Assembly (NCBI GenBank): GCA_016874715.1 | Contig: VGTK01000051.1 | Span: forward strand, 1 to 32,752 | Direction of reading: 5' to 3' | Length of the DNA: 32,752 bases | Source: Deltaproteobacteria bacterium | GTDB lineage: Bacteria; Desulfobacterota; Binatia; UBA12015 | In this document: positions 16,935-24,914 of the stretch, piece after piece | How the letters are laid out: every line of letters starts with the position of its first letter | Numbering within the stretch: the stretch's first letter is position 1 | Made by a program: the position numbers and the translations under genes | Notes under the pieces: model-generated | Told to the model about the DNA's origin: nothing | Database searches by the model: none | What the model saw: the letters and a program-made list of their open reading frames with translations, nothing else

Positions 16935-17591
16935 GTGACCCCGGCGGTGACGGCGGCGAAGCGGGCCCGGATCGCGTTCCGGCTGCTCGAGTACCGGCAC
17001 GAGCCCGGTGCCCCGTCGTACGGGCTGGAGGCGGCCGAAGCGCTCGGGCTCGACCCGGCTAGCGTGTTCAAGACGCTGCTCGCCGAGCGCGACGACGGCG
17101 CGCTCGGCGTGGCGCTGGTCCCGGTCGCCTGCACGCTGGACCTGAAGGCGCTCGCGGCCGCCATCGGCGCGAAGCGCGCCGCGATGGCGGACCCGGCGGC
17201 CGCCGAGCGCGCGACCGGTTACGTCGTCGGCGGCATCGGCCGGTCGGCCTTTGGGGAGTCCACGATCCTGAAGGGCTGCATCGTCGCCGACAACGTCGCG
17301 ACCAACGGCGGCGCGGACTGCTGGTCGGTGGACGTCGCGGCGTTCAACGGCAACCTGATCGAGGAGTCTCTCGACTGTCCCGCGACGCTCCACGGGGTCG
17401 GCGCGATCCTCACCGCCGACCCGCTGCTCGGCCCGCTGCAGGACAACGGTGGCGCCACCCACACGCAGGCGCTCGCGCCGGGAAGTCCGGCGATCGGCGC
17501 GCTCACCAACGGTACGCTGTGTCGCCAGGCGGATCAGCGCGGCGTCGCGCGCACCGCCCTCTGCGATCTCGGTGCCTACGAGGCGCCTTGA
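16935..17591 (+). CDS. Chimera: truncated YbaK deacylase fused to beta-helix protein tail
   Basis: A 218-residue open frame made of two unrelated parts. Residues 1-101 follow YbaK (Cys-tRNA(Pro) deacylase) closely: MTPAV, HEPGAPSYG, VFKTLLAERDDG with Lys46 at the active-site position, LDLKALAAAIGAK, MADPAAAERATGYVVGGI. The YbaK fold should continue with SPLGQKK..LPT and about 55 more residues, but these are absent. From residue 102 the sequence reads like the end of an extracellular right-handed beta-helix 'choice-of-anchor' protein: ILKGCIVADNVATNGGADCW, DPLLGPLQDNGG, PGSPAIGAL, DQRGVARTALCDLGAYE. The junction is at about base 17238. Neither half is complete, so the product is probably non-functional; genomic rearrangement or assembly error are both possible. 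The start may be GTG 16935 or GTG 16947. Confidence 0.72.
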   Translation: MTPAVTAAKRARIAFRLLEYRHEPGAPSYGLEAAEALGLDPASVFKTLLAERDDGALGVALVPVACTLDLKALAAAIGAKRAAMADPAAAERATGYVVGGIGRSAFGESTILKGCIVADNVATNGGADCWSVDVAAFNGNLIEESLDCPATLHGVGAILTADPLLGPLQDNGGATHTQALAPGSPAIGALTNGTLCRQADQRGVARTALCDLGAYEAP

Positions 17592-17595
17592 GGGA

Positions 17596-18438
17596 TCAGC
17601 GCCCCTTCCAGACGGGCGGCCGCTTCTCCTTGAACGCGGCGATGCCTTCCTTCGCGTCGTCGCTCATGAAGACGCCGGCCGAGTAGCTCATCTCGTTGGC
17701 CAGCGCGTTCTTGAGGTCCATGAAGGTGCTGGTCTTCGCCGACTCCTTGCACGCGCGGACGGCGAGCGGGCCGTTGAGGCAGATGGTCGCCGCCCACTCG
17801 CGCGCCTTCGCCATCACCTGGTCCTTCGGGACCACCGCGTTGACCAGCCCCATCTCGAGCGCGCGCTGCGGCGTGATGCGCTCGGCGAGCAGGAGCACCT
17901 CCATCGCGTTGCACCACGAGAGCTGCCGCGCGCTGTGCACCGTCGAGCCACCGCCGGGGAAGAGTCCGCGGCGCGGCTCGGCGAGCTGGAAGAACGTGTC
18001 CTCGGAGACGACGCGGAGATCGGTGTTCCACATCATCTCCATGCCGCCCGCGGCGCAGATGCCGTTGATCGCTGCGATCACCGGCTTGTAGAGCTTGAAC
18101 TCGCTGCCGTCGGGCAGGGTGGCGCCGTCGCGCAGCACGGCGATCAGGCTGTGCGCCATCGTGTACTGCGAGCCCTCCATCTGCTGCTTCGAGCCGCCGT
18201 CGCGCAGCTTGTCCGCCTGCTCGGTGACGATGGTGATGAACTTCTTGAGATCGGCGCCGACGCAGTAGACGTCGCCGACCCCGGTCAGGATGGCGACGAA
18301 GGCGTCGTCGTCGTCGCGATAGCGCACCCAGCAGTCGGCGAGCTGGCCGAAGTGCTCGAGGTCGAGGGAGTTTCTCGCCTCCGGGCGATCGATGGTGATG
18401 GTGACGACGTGGCCGTCCTTCGCGTACTGGATGGGCAT
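17596..18438 (-). CDS. Crotonase-fold enoyl-CoA hydratase/isomerase
   Basis: A 280-residue crotonase. The acyl-CoA oxyanion segments are DVYCVGADLKKF and INGICAAGGMEMMWNTDL. Glu134 (GGMEM) and Glu154 (LAEPRRGLFPGGGST) occupy both catalytic positions. A loop of about 35 residues after the first oxyanion segment (TEQADKLRDGGSKQQMEG) is longer than in its neighbour at 16044-16817. The ending KEGIAAFKEKRPPVWKGR is shared with that neighbour, so they are paralogs. The substrate is not determined. It converges with the YbaK chimera across a 4-base gap and is divergent from the permease gene, with 146 bases between them. Confidence 0.9.
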   Translation of the reverse strand: MPIQYAKDGHVVTITIDRPEARNSLDLEHFGQLADCWVRYRDDDDAFVAILTGVGDVYCVGADLKKFITIVTEQADKLRDGGSKQQMEGSQYTMAHSLIAVLRDGATLPDGSEFKLYKPVIAAINGICAAGGMEMMWNTDLRVVSEDTFFQLAEPRRGLFPGGGSTVHSARQLSWCNAMEVLLLAERITPQRALEMGLVNAVVPKDQVMAKAREWAATICLNGPLAVRACKESAKTSTFMDLKNALANEMSYSAGVFMSDDAKEGIAAFKEKRPPVWKGR

Positions 18439-18584
18439 GGTGGTCGACGTTCCACGGCCGGCCTCCGGCTGTCAATCGGGCGCTTGAATCGACATGTGCC
18501 CGTGCAGCGACGGGATCGACGCAACCGGGCGGGAGCGGCAGACGCTCTTGCTGCGGAAGGACGATTCTGTTCAAGGAACGGCCG

Positions 18585-20243
18585 ATGGCGAGCACGACTT
18601 CGGCTGCCGGTGCGGCGCCGCGCAGGAGCGCCGGGACGCCGCAGCCGCTCTTCCAGCATGGCGACGTCGACGGCTTCTTCGGCCTCGCGATCGACAACCT
18701 GATGCAGTTCCTGCTGATCCTCGGCCTCTGCACCGGCGTCCTCGGCTTCCCGATCGACCTGCTGCTGCACACCATCCTGCCGGCCGCGGCGCTGTCGATC
18801 GTGATCGGCAACTTCTTCTACGCATGGCAGGCGCAGCAGCTCTCGGCGCGCACCGGACGGAACGACGTCACGGCGCTGCCCTACGGCATCAACACCGTGT
18901 CGCTGTTCGCATTCGTCATGCTCGTCATGCTGCCGGTCAAGCTCGCGGCACTCGGCGACGAGATGAGCGAGGCGGACGCGGCGCGCGTGGCGTGGCAAAT
19001 CGGCATCGCGGCGTGCTTCGTGTCGGCGCTGCTCGAGCTCGCGGGCGCGCTGGTCGCCGAGCAGGTCCGCCGCTACACGCCGCGCGCGGCGCTCCTATCG
19101 ACGCTCGCCGGCATCGCGATCAGCTTCGTCGCGATCGACTTCGCGATGAAGACCTTCGCGGCACCGCTGGTCGCGATGCTGCCGCTCGGCGTGATTCTCG
19201 TGACGTACTTCTCGGGCACGCACCTGCCGCTGCGCATTCCGGGCGGCGCCTGGGCACTCGGTCTCGGCACGGCGTCGGCGTGGCTGCTGTGGGCGCTCGG
19301 CGATCCGACGCCGGTGGATGCGACACGCATCCCCGGCGCGATCGAGACGGTCGGCTTCTACTTCCCGGTGCCGCTCGCGGGCGACCTTGTCGCCGGCCTC
19401 ACCCATCCGCTGTTCGGGCAGTACCTCGTGCCGGTGATCCTGCCGATGGGGCTCTTCAACGTGCTGGGCTCGCTGCAGAACATCGAGTCGGCGGAGGCCG
19501 CGGGCGACTCCTATCCGACGATGCCGAGCCTCGCGGTGAACGGTCTCGGCTCGGTCGCGGCGGCGCTGTTCGGCTCGTGCTTCCCGACCGCGATCTACAT
19601 CGGCCACCCCGGCTGGAAGGCGCTCGGCGCGCGCTCGGGATACTCGATCCTGAACGGCCTCTTCTTCGCGGTGCTGGCGCTCTTCGGCCTGACGTACTTC
19701 ATCAACACGCTGGTGCCGATGGAGGCCGGCATGGCGATCGTCCTGTGGATCGGCGTGATCATCACCGCGCAGGCCTTCCAGGCGACGCCGCCGCAGCACG
19801 CTCCCGCGGTCGCGGTCGGGCTCTTTCCCGCGATCGCCGCGTGGGGTGCGCTGGTGACGACGCAGGCGCTCGGGGCCGCGGGCAACGCGACCGGCGATCC
19901 CGGGCTCGCGGCCCGCGTCCTCGCCGATCCGCAGGCGTTCGCGATGGCGGGACTCGACCTGCGCGGGCTCGTCGCCCTGTCGCAGGGATTCATGCTCACC
20001 TGCATGGTGTGGTCCGCGATCAGCGCCCACCTGATCGACCGCGCGTTCCGTACCGCCGCGGCCTGGGCGCTGATCGGCGCCGTCGTTGCCTTCTTCGGCT
20101 TCGCCCACGCCGGTACGCTCACCCCGGCGGGCGGCATGTACGAGATCGGCTGGGCGAGCGGCTGGCGCTGGGCGATCGGCTACGTCGCGTGCGCGGCGTT
20201 CTTCCTCTTCGTCGAGCGGGTCGGCGCGGCACGAGCGCACTGA
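18585..20243 (+). CDS. NCS2-type (xanthine/uracil/AzgA-like) permease
   Basis: A 552-residue membrane protein with about 12-14 hydrophobic segments. Hallmarks of the NCS2 nucleobase transporter superfamily are visible: a conserved N-terminal motif NDVTALPYGINTVSLFAFVM, and the middle GLFNVLGSLQNIESAEAAGD with Glu at the substrate-site position. SCFPTAIYIGHPGWKALGARSGY follows the middle motif. The family usually carries purines, pyrimidines or ascorbate into the cell with protons or sodium; this more distant subtype has no confirmed substrate. The start ATG at 18585 has AAGGAA about 10 bases upstream. It is monocistronic: divergent from the crotonase and ended by a perfect hairpin that holds its stop codon. 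Confidence 0.88.
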   Translation: MASTTSAAGAAPRRSAGTPQPLFQHGDVDGFFGLAIDNLMQFLLILGLCTGVLGFPIDLLLHTILPAAALSIVIGNFFYAWQAQQLSARTGRNDVTALPYGINTVSLFAFVMLVMLPVKLAALGDEMSEADAARVAWQIGIAACFVSALLELAGALVAEQVRRYTPRAALLSTLAGIAISFVAIDFAMKTFAAPLVAMLPLGVILVTYFSGTHLPLRIPGGAWALGLGTASAWLLWALGDPTPVDATRIPGAIETVGFYFPVPLAGDLVAGLTHPLFGQYLVPVILPMGLFNVLGSLQNIESAEAAGDSYPTMPSLAVNGLGSVAAALFGSCFPTAIYIGHPGWKALGARSGYSILNGLFFAVLALFGLTYFINTLVPMEAGMAIVLWIGVIITAQAFQATPPQHAPAVAVGLFPAIAAWGALVTTQALGAAGNATGDPGLAARVLADPQAFAMAGLDLRGLVALSQGFMLTCMVWSAISAHLIDRAFRTAAAWALIGAVVAFFGFAHAGTLTPAGGMYEIGWASGWRWAIGYVACAAFFLFVERVGAARAH

Positions 20244-20259
20244 CGCTCGTGCCGCGCCG
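20222..20259. terminator. Perfect 16-bp hairpin between convergent genes
   Basis: Arms 20222-20237 and 20244-20259 are perfect inverted copies with a 6-base loop that contains the permease stop codon. The receptor gene on the other strand ends 18 bases further on. No T-runs flank it, but stem length and placement suggest a shared bidirectional terminator. Confidence 0.75.
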
Positions 20260-20277
20260 GCGGTCATCCGCGCGTGG

Positions 20278-22494
20278 TCAGAGGTAGACCTTGAACCCGC
20301 CGTAGAAGTTGCGCGGCATCGCGGGGTCGATGCCGTCGCTGCGGACGCGCGCCCAGTAGTCCTCGCCGAAGACGTTGTTCACGCCGAAGTACAGCGCGAC
20401 GTTGTCGCGGTACACGTTGGTCTCCATCGTGAGATCCCACACGTTGTAGCTCGGGATGAAGAAGTCCGGCGTGTTGTTGTCGTTGGCGAACATGTCGTCG
20501 GTGGCGGTCGTGAGCAGGCTCGCCTTGCCGTAGACCGGGTGCGTGTACTGGACGCCCGCCCGCACCAGCCAGTCGGGCGCGTAGGCCGGCGTTTTGCCGT
20601 CGAACGGTCCGCGGATGAACTCGGCGTCGAGCAGCATCAGGTTGCCGTACAGCGCGAACTCGCCGAAGCGCTCCGCGTAGTCGGTGCCGTTCACGTCGTC
20701 GAGCAGCCCGAGCACGCCGACCTCGGTCGCCACCTCCCAGCCGTAGTAGCGCGAGCGTCCGACGTTGCGGATCTCGGAGAGGTTCTCGGTGATCTGCACG
20801 TTGCCGATCTGGTTGTCGAAGTCCATGAAGAAGACGCTCGTGTCCCAGTACGCCCAGGGCGTCGGGTAGCCGCGGAAGCCGAGCTCGTACTGCCAGATGT
20901 TGCCGGCCTTGAGGTCGTTGGCCACGAGCTGCGTCGGGCTCAACGGCACGGCCAGCGTGAACAGCTGGGGACGATACGCGGACGACGCGTTGCCGTAGAC
21001 CTCGACCGTCGGGCGCAGCGTGTAGGTCGCGCCCATGCCGACCAGCGGCACCACGTCGACGTTGCTCTCGTCGGCGAGCGGGATGCCCTCGGCCGTCTTG
21101 TCGACGTTGACGGCCTCGTCGACGGACTGCGAGTAGGTCTCCAGGCGTACCGCCGGGATCAGGGCGAGGTCGCCGAACACGAAGCGGTTCTCGGCGAAGG
21201 CGGCGCCGTAGTTGGTGGTGCGCTCGCTCCGGTTGCGCACGGCGCCGTCGTCCGCGTCCGGACGCGCACCACGCTTGTCCACGCGCGGCGAGCCGTCGTG
21301 GTAGTACATCACGCCGGCGGTGAGCGTGTTCTGCTCGTCGAACATCGACCACGTCTGGCGTACGCGAGCGTCGAGACCGGCCGTGTTGAACGCCTGGTCC
21401 TGGATCTGGTTCGACTGCGCCGCCTCGCCGCTCGGCAGCGTGCCGAAGCCGCCGCCGCGCTGGCGTCGGCTCCAGCGGTTGACGTAGCCGCCCCACGCGA
21501 TGACGCGCAGATACGTGTCGGTCGCGATCTGGTTCTCGTACGTCGCCGAGCCGATGTAGCGCTGCAGGCGGAAGCGGTCGAAGAAGCGCGACGTCGCGCT
21601 GCGGTCCTCCTGGTAGAGCACCGCGTTGGGTGCCTCGGTCAGGCGCAGACCGCCGGGCTCGCCGTGCTCCTCGTTGTAGCCGTCGAAGGCGAGCTTGATG
21701 CTGCTGGTGTCGTCGATCGTGTAGATGCCCTTGGCGCTTCCCGAGTAGAGCCCGAAGTCGCTGTTCTCCTCGCGGAAGCCGAGCCCCTGCTTCTGGTAGT
21801 AGTAGCCGTAGTAGCCGAGCGGCCCGACCGTGCCGCTGACCGCGTTGTAGGTCGAGTAGAAGCTGTAGCTGCCGAAGGTCTGGTTCGTGTACAGCGAGAA
21901 CGGCACGTCCGGGTTCGGCTTCCTGGTCACGAAGTTGAGCGAGCCGCCCGGCTGCGGGCCGTAGAGCAGGGCGGCACCACCGTGCACGAAGTCCACCTGC
22001 TCGACCGAGTCGAGGGGCGGCATGTAGTAGTTCTCGGGATAGCCGAACAGGTCGGCCGCGATCGGCACGCCGTCCTTGAGCACCTGCGTGAACTGGGTGC
22101 GGTCGGGGTCGAGGCCGCGATAGCCGATGCTGACCAGCGGCGTCGCCTCCTCGGAGAGCACGAGCCCGGGCGTGCGCGACAGCAGCTGGCGGTAGTTGTC
22201 GTTCACGATCTTCGGCGGCTCCGTCGGGTCGATGACGGTGGTCTTCTTGCCGTCGTAGATGTCGACCCCCTCGACGGCGGGCAGGAAGCGCGGGATCTCT
22301 CGCTCGCGGGTTCCCTCCACCTTCTGCTCGTCGAGGCGCACCGGCGTGCCGTCGGCCGTGCCGGCGGCGTCCGCGGCGAAGGCGCGCCCGCTCCCGGCGA
22401 GCAGGATCGCCCCCACGACGGCGAGAACCCGTCGTTTCGTGCCGCGCTCGAGCGCTCGCCGGCCGCGCGCCGACGCTGTGCTGCCTGGACTCAT
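20278..22494 (-). CDS. TonB-dependent siderophore/metal-chelate receptor, FecA-like
   Basis: A 738-residue outer-membrane receptor. A signal peptide (AVVGAILLAGSGRAFA, cleavage near residue 41) is followed by a TonB-box-like LDEQKVEG. The plug domain reads LLSRTPGLVLSEEATPLVS, IGYRGLDPDR, VEQVDFVHGGAALLYGPQPG and SLNFVTRKP. A 22-strand barrel with many aromatic-rich strands follows and ends in NFYGGFKVYL. The YGPQPGGSLNFVTRKP and GEPGGLRL segments resemble FecA (ferric dicitrate). The start at 22494 places the signal peptide properly; further in-frame codons upstream run into an AT-rich operator-like site. No N-terminal signalling (STN) domain is seen, so it is a plain transporter. It is divergent from tonB-exbB-exbD, which should energise it. 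A copper chelate rather than an iron one cannot be excluded. Confidence 0.9.
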   Translation of the reverse strand: MSPGSTASARGRRALERGTKRRVLAVVGAILLAGSGRAFAADAAGTADGTPVRLDEQKVEGTREREIPRFLPAVEGVDIYDGKKTTVIDPTEPPKIVNDNYRQLLSRTPGLVLSEEATPLVSIGYRGLDPDRTQFTQVLKDGVPIAADLFGYPENYYMPPLDSVEQVDFVHGGAALLYGPQPGGSLNFVTRKPNPDVPFSLYTNQTFGSYSFYSTYNAVSGTVGPLGYYGYYYQKQGLGFREENSDFGLYSGSAKGIYTIDDTSSIKLAFDGYNEEHGEPGGLRLTEAPNAVLYQEDRSATSRFFDRFRLQRYIGSATYENQIATDTYLRVIAWGGYVNRWSRRQRGGGFGTLPSGEAAQSNQIQDQAFNTAGLDARVRQTWSMFDEQNTLTAGVMYYHDGSPRVDKRGARPDADDGAVRNRSERTTNYGAAFAENRFVFGDLALIPAVRLETYSQSVDEAVNVDKTAEGIPLADESNVDVVPLVGMGATYTLRPTVEVYGNASSAYRPQLFTLAVPLSPTQLVANDLKAGNIWQYELGFRGYPTPWAYWDTSVFFMDFDNQIGNVQITENLSEIRNVGRSRYYGWEVATEVGVLGLLDDVNGTDYAERFGEFALYGNLMLLDAEFIRGPFDGKTPAYAPDWLVRAGVQYTHPVYGKASLLTTATDDMFANDNNTPDFFIPSYNVWDLTMETNVYRDNVALYFGVNNVFGEDYWARVRSDGIDPAMPRNFYGGFKVYL

Positions 22495-22533
22495 CGGATG
22501 ACCACCTCCTGCCGCGGCGAAGCCCGCCTTCGG

Positions 22534-22557
22534 CTGAAATTGAAAGTCGATTTCGAT
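22534..22557 (-). promoter_or_regulatory. Candidate Fur-like operator, receptor side
   Basis: An AT-rich element about 45 bases upstream of the receptor start. A 19-base core (22539-22557, beginning ATTGAAAG) pairs at 6 of 9 positions as an inverted repeat, as Fur-type boxes do. It starts with CTGAAATTGAAA, which recurs with one change on the opposite strand at 22689-22700. Fur-family or other metal-repressor binding is inferred from position and target genes. Confidence 0.45.
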
Positions 22558-22684
22558 TGAGGCGCGGTATCGGACGGGATGGTCGCCTGTCAAGGCTCCG
22601 GCTCCCGGGGTGTCCGGAAGTATCTGGCCTGGCGTGCTTTTTGCGGAGCTTGACGACGCCCGTGGGGTCGCTTAGTCGTGACGT

Positions 22685-22700
22685 TGATTGTCAATTTCAG
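22685..22700 (+). promoter_or_regulatory. Candidate operator, tonB side
   Basis: The bottom strand reads CTGAAATTGACA, which matches 11 of 12 bases of the element on the receptor side, in inverted orientation. It overlaps the first possible tonB codon (TTG 22688) and lies in the only other AT-rich patch of the intergenic region. Shared regulation of both transcripts is inferred. Confidence 0.4.
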
Positions 22701-23614
22701 TTCCAGCGACGCCCAGCGAGCCGTTCCGCGAGCCTGTCGGCGGGTGCCCCGCGCCGGCCGCGCGCAGCGACGGTGCGCGCGGGGACTCCGACCGGCCCGA
22801 CCTCGGCGGAATCCTGCCGGCAGCGCTCGTGCGGCGTCCATGGACGCTCGCCTGGGCGGTCGCGATCGTCGCGTACCTGGTGCTCGTGGGCCTCGCGCTG
22901 CTGCCGTCCTCGCCGCCGGTCGAGGAGTTGCCGCTCGTGCGCATGGTGTTCGTCGAGCCGCCCCCGCCGCCTGCGTTACCTCTCGGCGCCCCGGGGGGGG
23001 CCGGCACGGCGGCGGTCGTGGTCGAGCCCGTGCCGGCGCCCGCGAAGGTCGAGCCCGTGCCCGAGCCGCCGCAGCCGGTTCCCGTCGAGCCCGACCGGCT
23101 GAAGCGCAAGGCCGAGACGAAGCCCGAGCCGAAGCCGAAGCCGCGTCGCAAGCCGCCGGTGGAGCCCCCGCGCACCGCCGAGGCGCGTCCCGAGCCGGCC
23201 GCGCAGGAAGCGGCGCCGGGTGTCGCGACGGGCTCGGTCGGCGGCCAGGCGGACGGCGTCGCGGGTGGCGTCGTCGGTGGCTTCGCCGGTGGCGTGGTCG
23301 GCGGCACGGGCAGCGAGCCCGTGCCGGCATCGGGGGTAGCGAACCCGCCGACGCTCGTGCACCGAGTCCCCCCGGCGTATCCCGACGACGCGCGCCGCCG
23401 CGACGTCGAGGGGCTCGTCGTCGTCTCGGCGGTGCTCGACCGCGACGGCCGCATCGAGGCGGACAGCTTGAAGGTCGTCCGCTCGATCCCGCTGCTCGAC
23501 GCCGCAGCGCTGAGCGCGGTGCGGCAGTGGCGCTTTCGCCCGGCGCGCGACCAGCAGGGGCGCACCGTGCGCGTGCTGCTCGAGGTTCCGATCCGGTTCG
23601 TGCTGCGCGGGTGA
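22688..23614 (+). CDS. tonB: Energy transducer TonB
   Basis: A 308-residue TonB. One membrane span (WTLAWAVAIVAYLVLVGLAL, residues about 51-70) is followed by a Pro/Glu/Lys-rich periplasmic spacer with VEPVPAPAKVEPVPEP and KPEPKPKPRRKPP. A Gly/Val-rich flexible stretch comes next (VAGGVVGGFAGGVVGG). The C-terminal TonB domain reads PPAYPDDARRRDVEGLVVV, ..AALSAVRQWRFRPAR, LLEVPIRFVLRG. It couples ExbBD proton flow to outer-membrane receptors. The start is uncertain: TTG 22688 is the first possible codon after an in-frame stop and overlaps an operator-like site; GTG 22829 (MRRPWTLAWAV) gives a classical short N-terminus. Base composition between the two looks coding. It leads the exbB-exbD transcript. 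Confidence 0.88.
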   Translation: MSISVPATPSEPFREPVGGCPAPAARSDGARGDSDRPDLGGILPAALVRRPWTLAWAVAIVAYLVLVGLALLPSSPPVEELPLVRMVFVEPPPPPALPLGAPGGAGTAAVVVEPVPAPAKVEPVPEPPQPVPVEPDRLKRKAETKPEPKPKPRRKPPVEPPRTAEARPEPAAQEAAPGVATGSVGGQADGVAGGVVGGFAGGVVGGTGSEPVPASGVANPPTLVHRVPPAYPDDARRRDVEGLVVVSAVLDRDGRIEADSLKVVRSIPLLDAAALSAVRQWRFRPARDQQGRTVRVLLEVPIRFVLRG

Positions 23615-23648
23615 CGGGCGCCGGGCCGCGCGGCTTCAGGAGGAGTGC

Positions 23649-24338
23649 ATGCAGTTCAATCTGATCGAGCTCTGGGCGGTGATGGGGCCGCTGGCGAAGG
23701 CGGTCATGCTGCTGCTGGTCGGCATGTCGCTGGCTTCGCTGGTGGTCGCCGTCGAGCGGGTCGTGAAGCTCGAGCGCTCCGCGCGCGAGTCGCGGGCGTT
23801 TCTCGACGCCTGGCGGCAGATCGTGGCGGCCGACGGCGTGACGCACGCGGCCGCGTCCGCGAGCGCCTACCCGCGGAGCTACGTCGCCCACCTCGTCGCG
23901 GAGGCGAGTGCGGTGATCGACGAGGGCGACGAAGGACGGGCCTGGCTCGAGGCCTTCGACCGCACCGCGCGGCGCATCATCGTCGCGTCCGGAGTGGACG
24001 CGAAGCAGGGACTCGGCCTGCTGGCGACGGTCGGATCGACGGCGCCGTTCGTCGGCCTGTTCGGCACCGTGATCGGCATCGTCACGGCGTTTCACACCAT
24101 GGGAGTCACCGGGCAGGGCGGGCTCGGTGCGGTGTCGGCCGGAATTTCCGAGGCGCTGGTCGCGACCGCGCTCGGCATCCTGGTCGCGATTCCCGCGCTG
24201 TGGGTCTTCAACTACCTGACGCAGCGGATCCAGCGTCTGGTTGCCGAGCTCGAGTGCGTCGCCGAGGAGATCGCCGTGGCGGCGCTCGGTGAATCGCGCC
24301 GTGGCTTGGCGCAGCGCCGCCAGGTGGCGGCCCGGTAG
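23649..24338 (+). CDS. exbB: ExbB-like MotA/TolQ/ExbB proton channel
   Basis: A 229-residue protein with three membrane spans: residues 14-37, about 117-145 and about 160-180. The conserved ExbB/TolQ block is present as LGLLATVGSTAPFVGLFGTV, GIVTAFHTMGVTGQGGLG and SEALVATALGILVAIPA, with the pore-lining Thr residues. It forms the inner-membrane proton channel with ExbD and drives TonB. A strong AGGAGG Shine-Dalgarno sequence lies just upstream. It is 34 bases after tonB and 8 bases before exbD. Confidence 0.93.
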   Translation: MQFNLIELWAVMGPLAKAVMLLLVGMSLASLVVAVERVVKLERSARESRAFLDAWRQIVAADGVTHAAASASAYPRSYVAHLVAEASAVIDEGDEGRAWLEAFDRTARRIIVASGVDAKQGLGLLATVGSTAPFVGLFGTVIGIVTAFHTMGVTGQGGLGAVSAGISEALVATALGILVAIPALWVFNYLTQRIQRLVAELECVAEEIAVAALGESRRGLAQRRQVAAR

Positions 24339-24346
24339 GCGGCACC

Positions 24347-24796
24347 ATGGCGGTCAACGCGACGAGCAACGAGGAGCTGAAGGCCGAGATCAACGTCACG
24401 CCGCTGGTCGACGTGGTGCTGGTGCTGCTCATCATCTTCATGGTGGTGACGCCGCTGCTGAAGCAGGAGGTGCCGATCGAGCTGCCGCTCGCGACGAACA
24501 GCCGCGGCGCCGAGGACGCGTCGCAGCTGACCGTGGCCCTCGCGGCCGACGGGCGAGCGCTGCTCGACGGTATCGAGGTGCCGCCGGGCGAGATCGTCGC
24601 CCGGCTGTCGGCCATCTACGCCGCGCGGCCCGACAAGACGATCTTCCTCGAGGCCGACCGCAACCTGCCGCACGGTCGTGTCGTCGACCTCATGGACGAC
24701 TGTCGCGCGGCGGGCATCGAGCGCATCGGCGTCATCACGAAGAAGGAGCAGCCGGCCGACGCCCAGCAGGCACCGCCCGCGGCGCCCGGTGCCTGA
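24347..24796 (+). CDS. exbD: ExbD/TolR family biopolymer transporter
   Basis: A 149-residue protein. One N-terminal membrane helix carries the essential Asp22 (INVTPLVDVVLVLLIIFMVV), and a periplasmic domain follows (PIELPLATNSRG, LFLEADR-like, IERIGVITKKEQ). A Pro/Ala-rich tail ends it. It pairs with ExbB to form the proton-driven motor for TonB. The start ATG is 8 bases after exbB, so translation is probably coupled. Confidence 0.93.
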   Translation: MAVNATSNEELKAEINVTPLVDVVLVLLIIFMVVTPLLKQEVPIELPLATNSRGAEDASQLTVALAADGRALLDGIEVPPGEIVARLSAIYAARPDKTIFLEADRNLPHGRVVDLMDDCRAAGIERIGVITKKEQPADAQQAPPAAPGA

Positions 24797-24811
24797 CGCC
24801 GGCGTCCGCGA

Positions 24812-24901
24812 TTCGCGCTGGTGTCCGGCCCGTCTGGGTCCTTCGCGCTGGTGTCCGGCCCGTCTGGGTCCTTCGCGCTGGTGTCGCGGCCCGTCTGCGT
24901 C
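24812..24901. repeat. Tandem 30-bp repeat, about three copies
   Basis: Two identical 30-base units (24812-24841 and 24842-24871, each starting TTCGCGCTGGTGTCC) are followed by a third that diverges in its second half. They lie between exbD and the next small gene and appear non-coding. There is no spacer, so this is not a CRISPR array. Confidence 0.85.
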
Positions 24902-24914
24902 TATCGTCCACGAA

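Noticed and set aside
24812..24901. 30-base repeats as a possible CRISPR array
   Set aside because: No spacers and only about three copies; simple tandem duplication.
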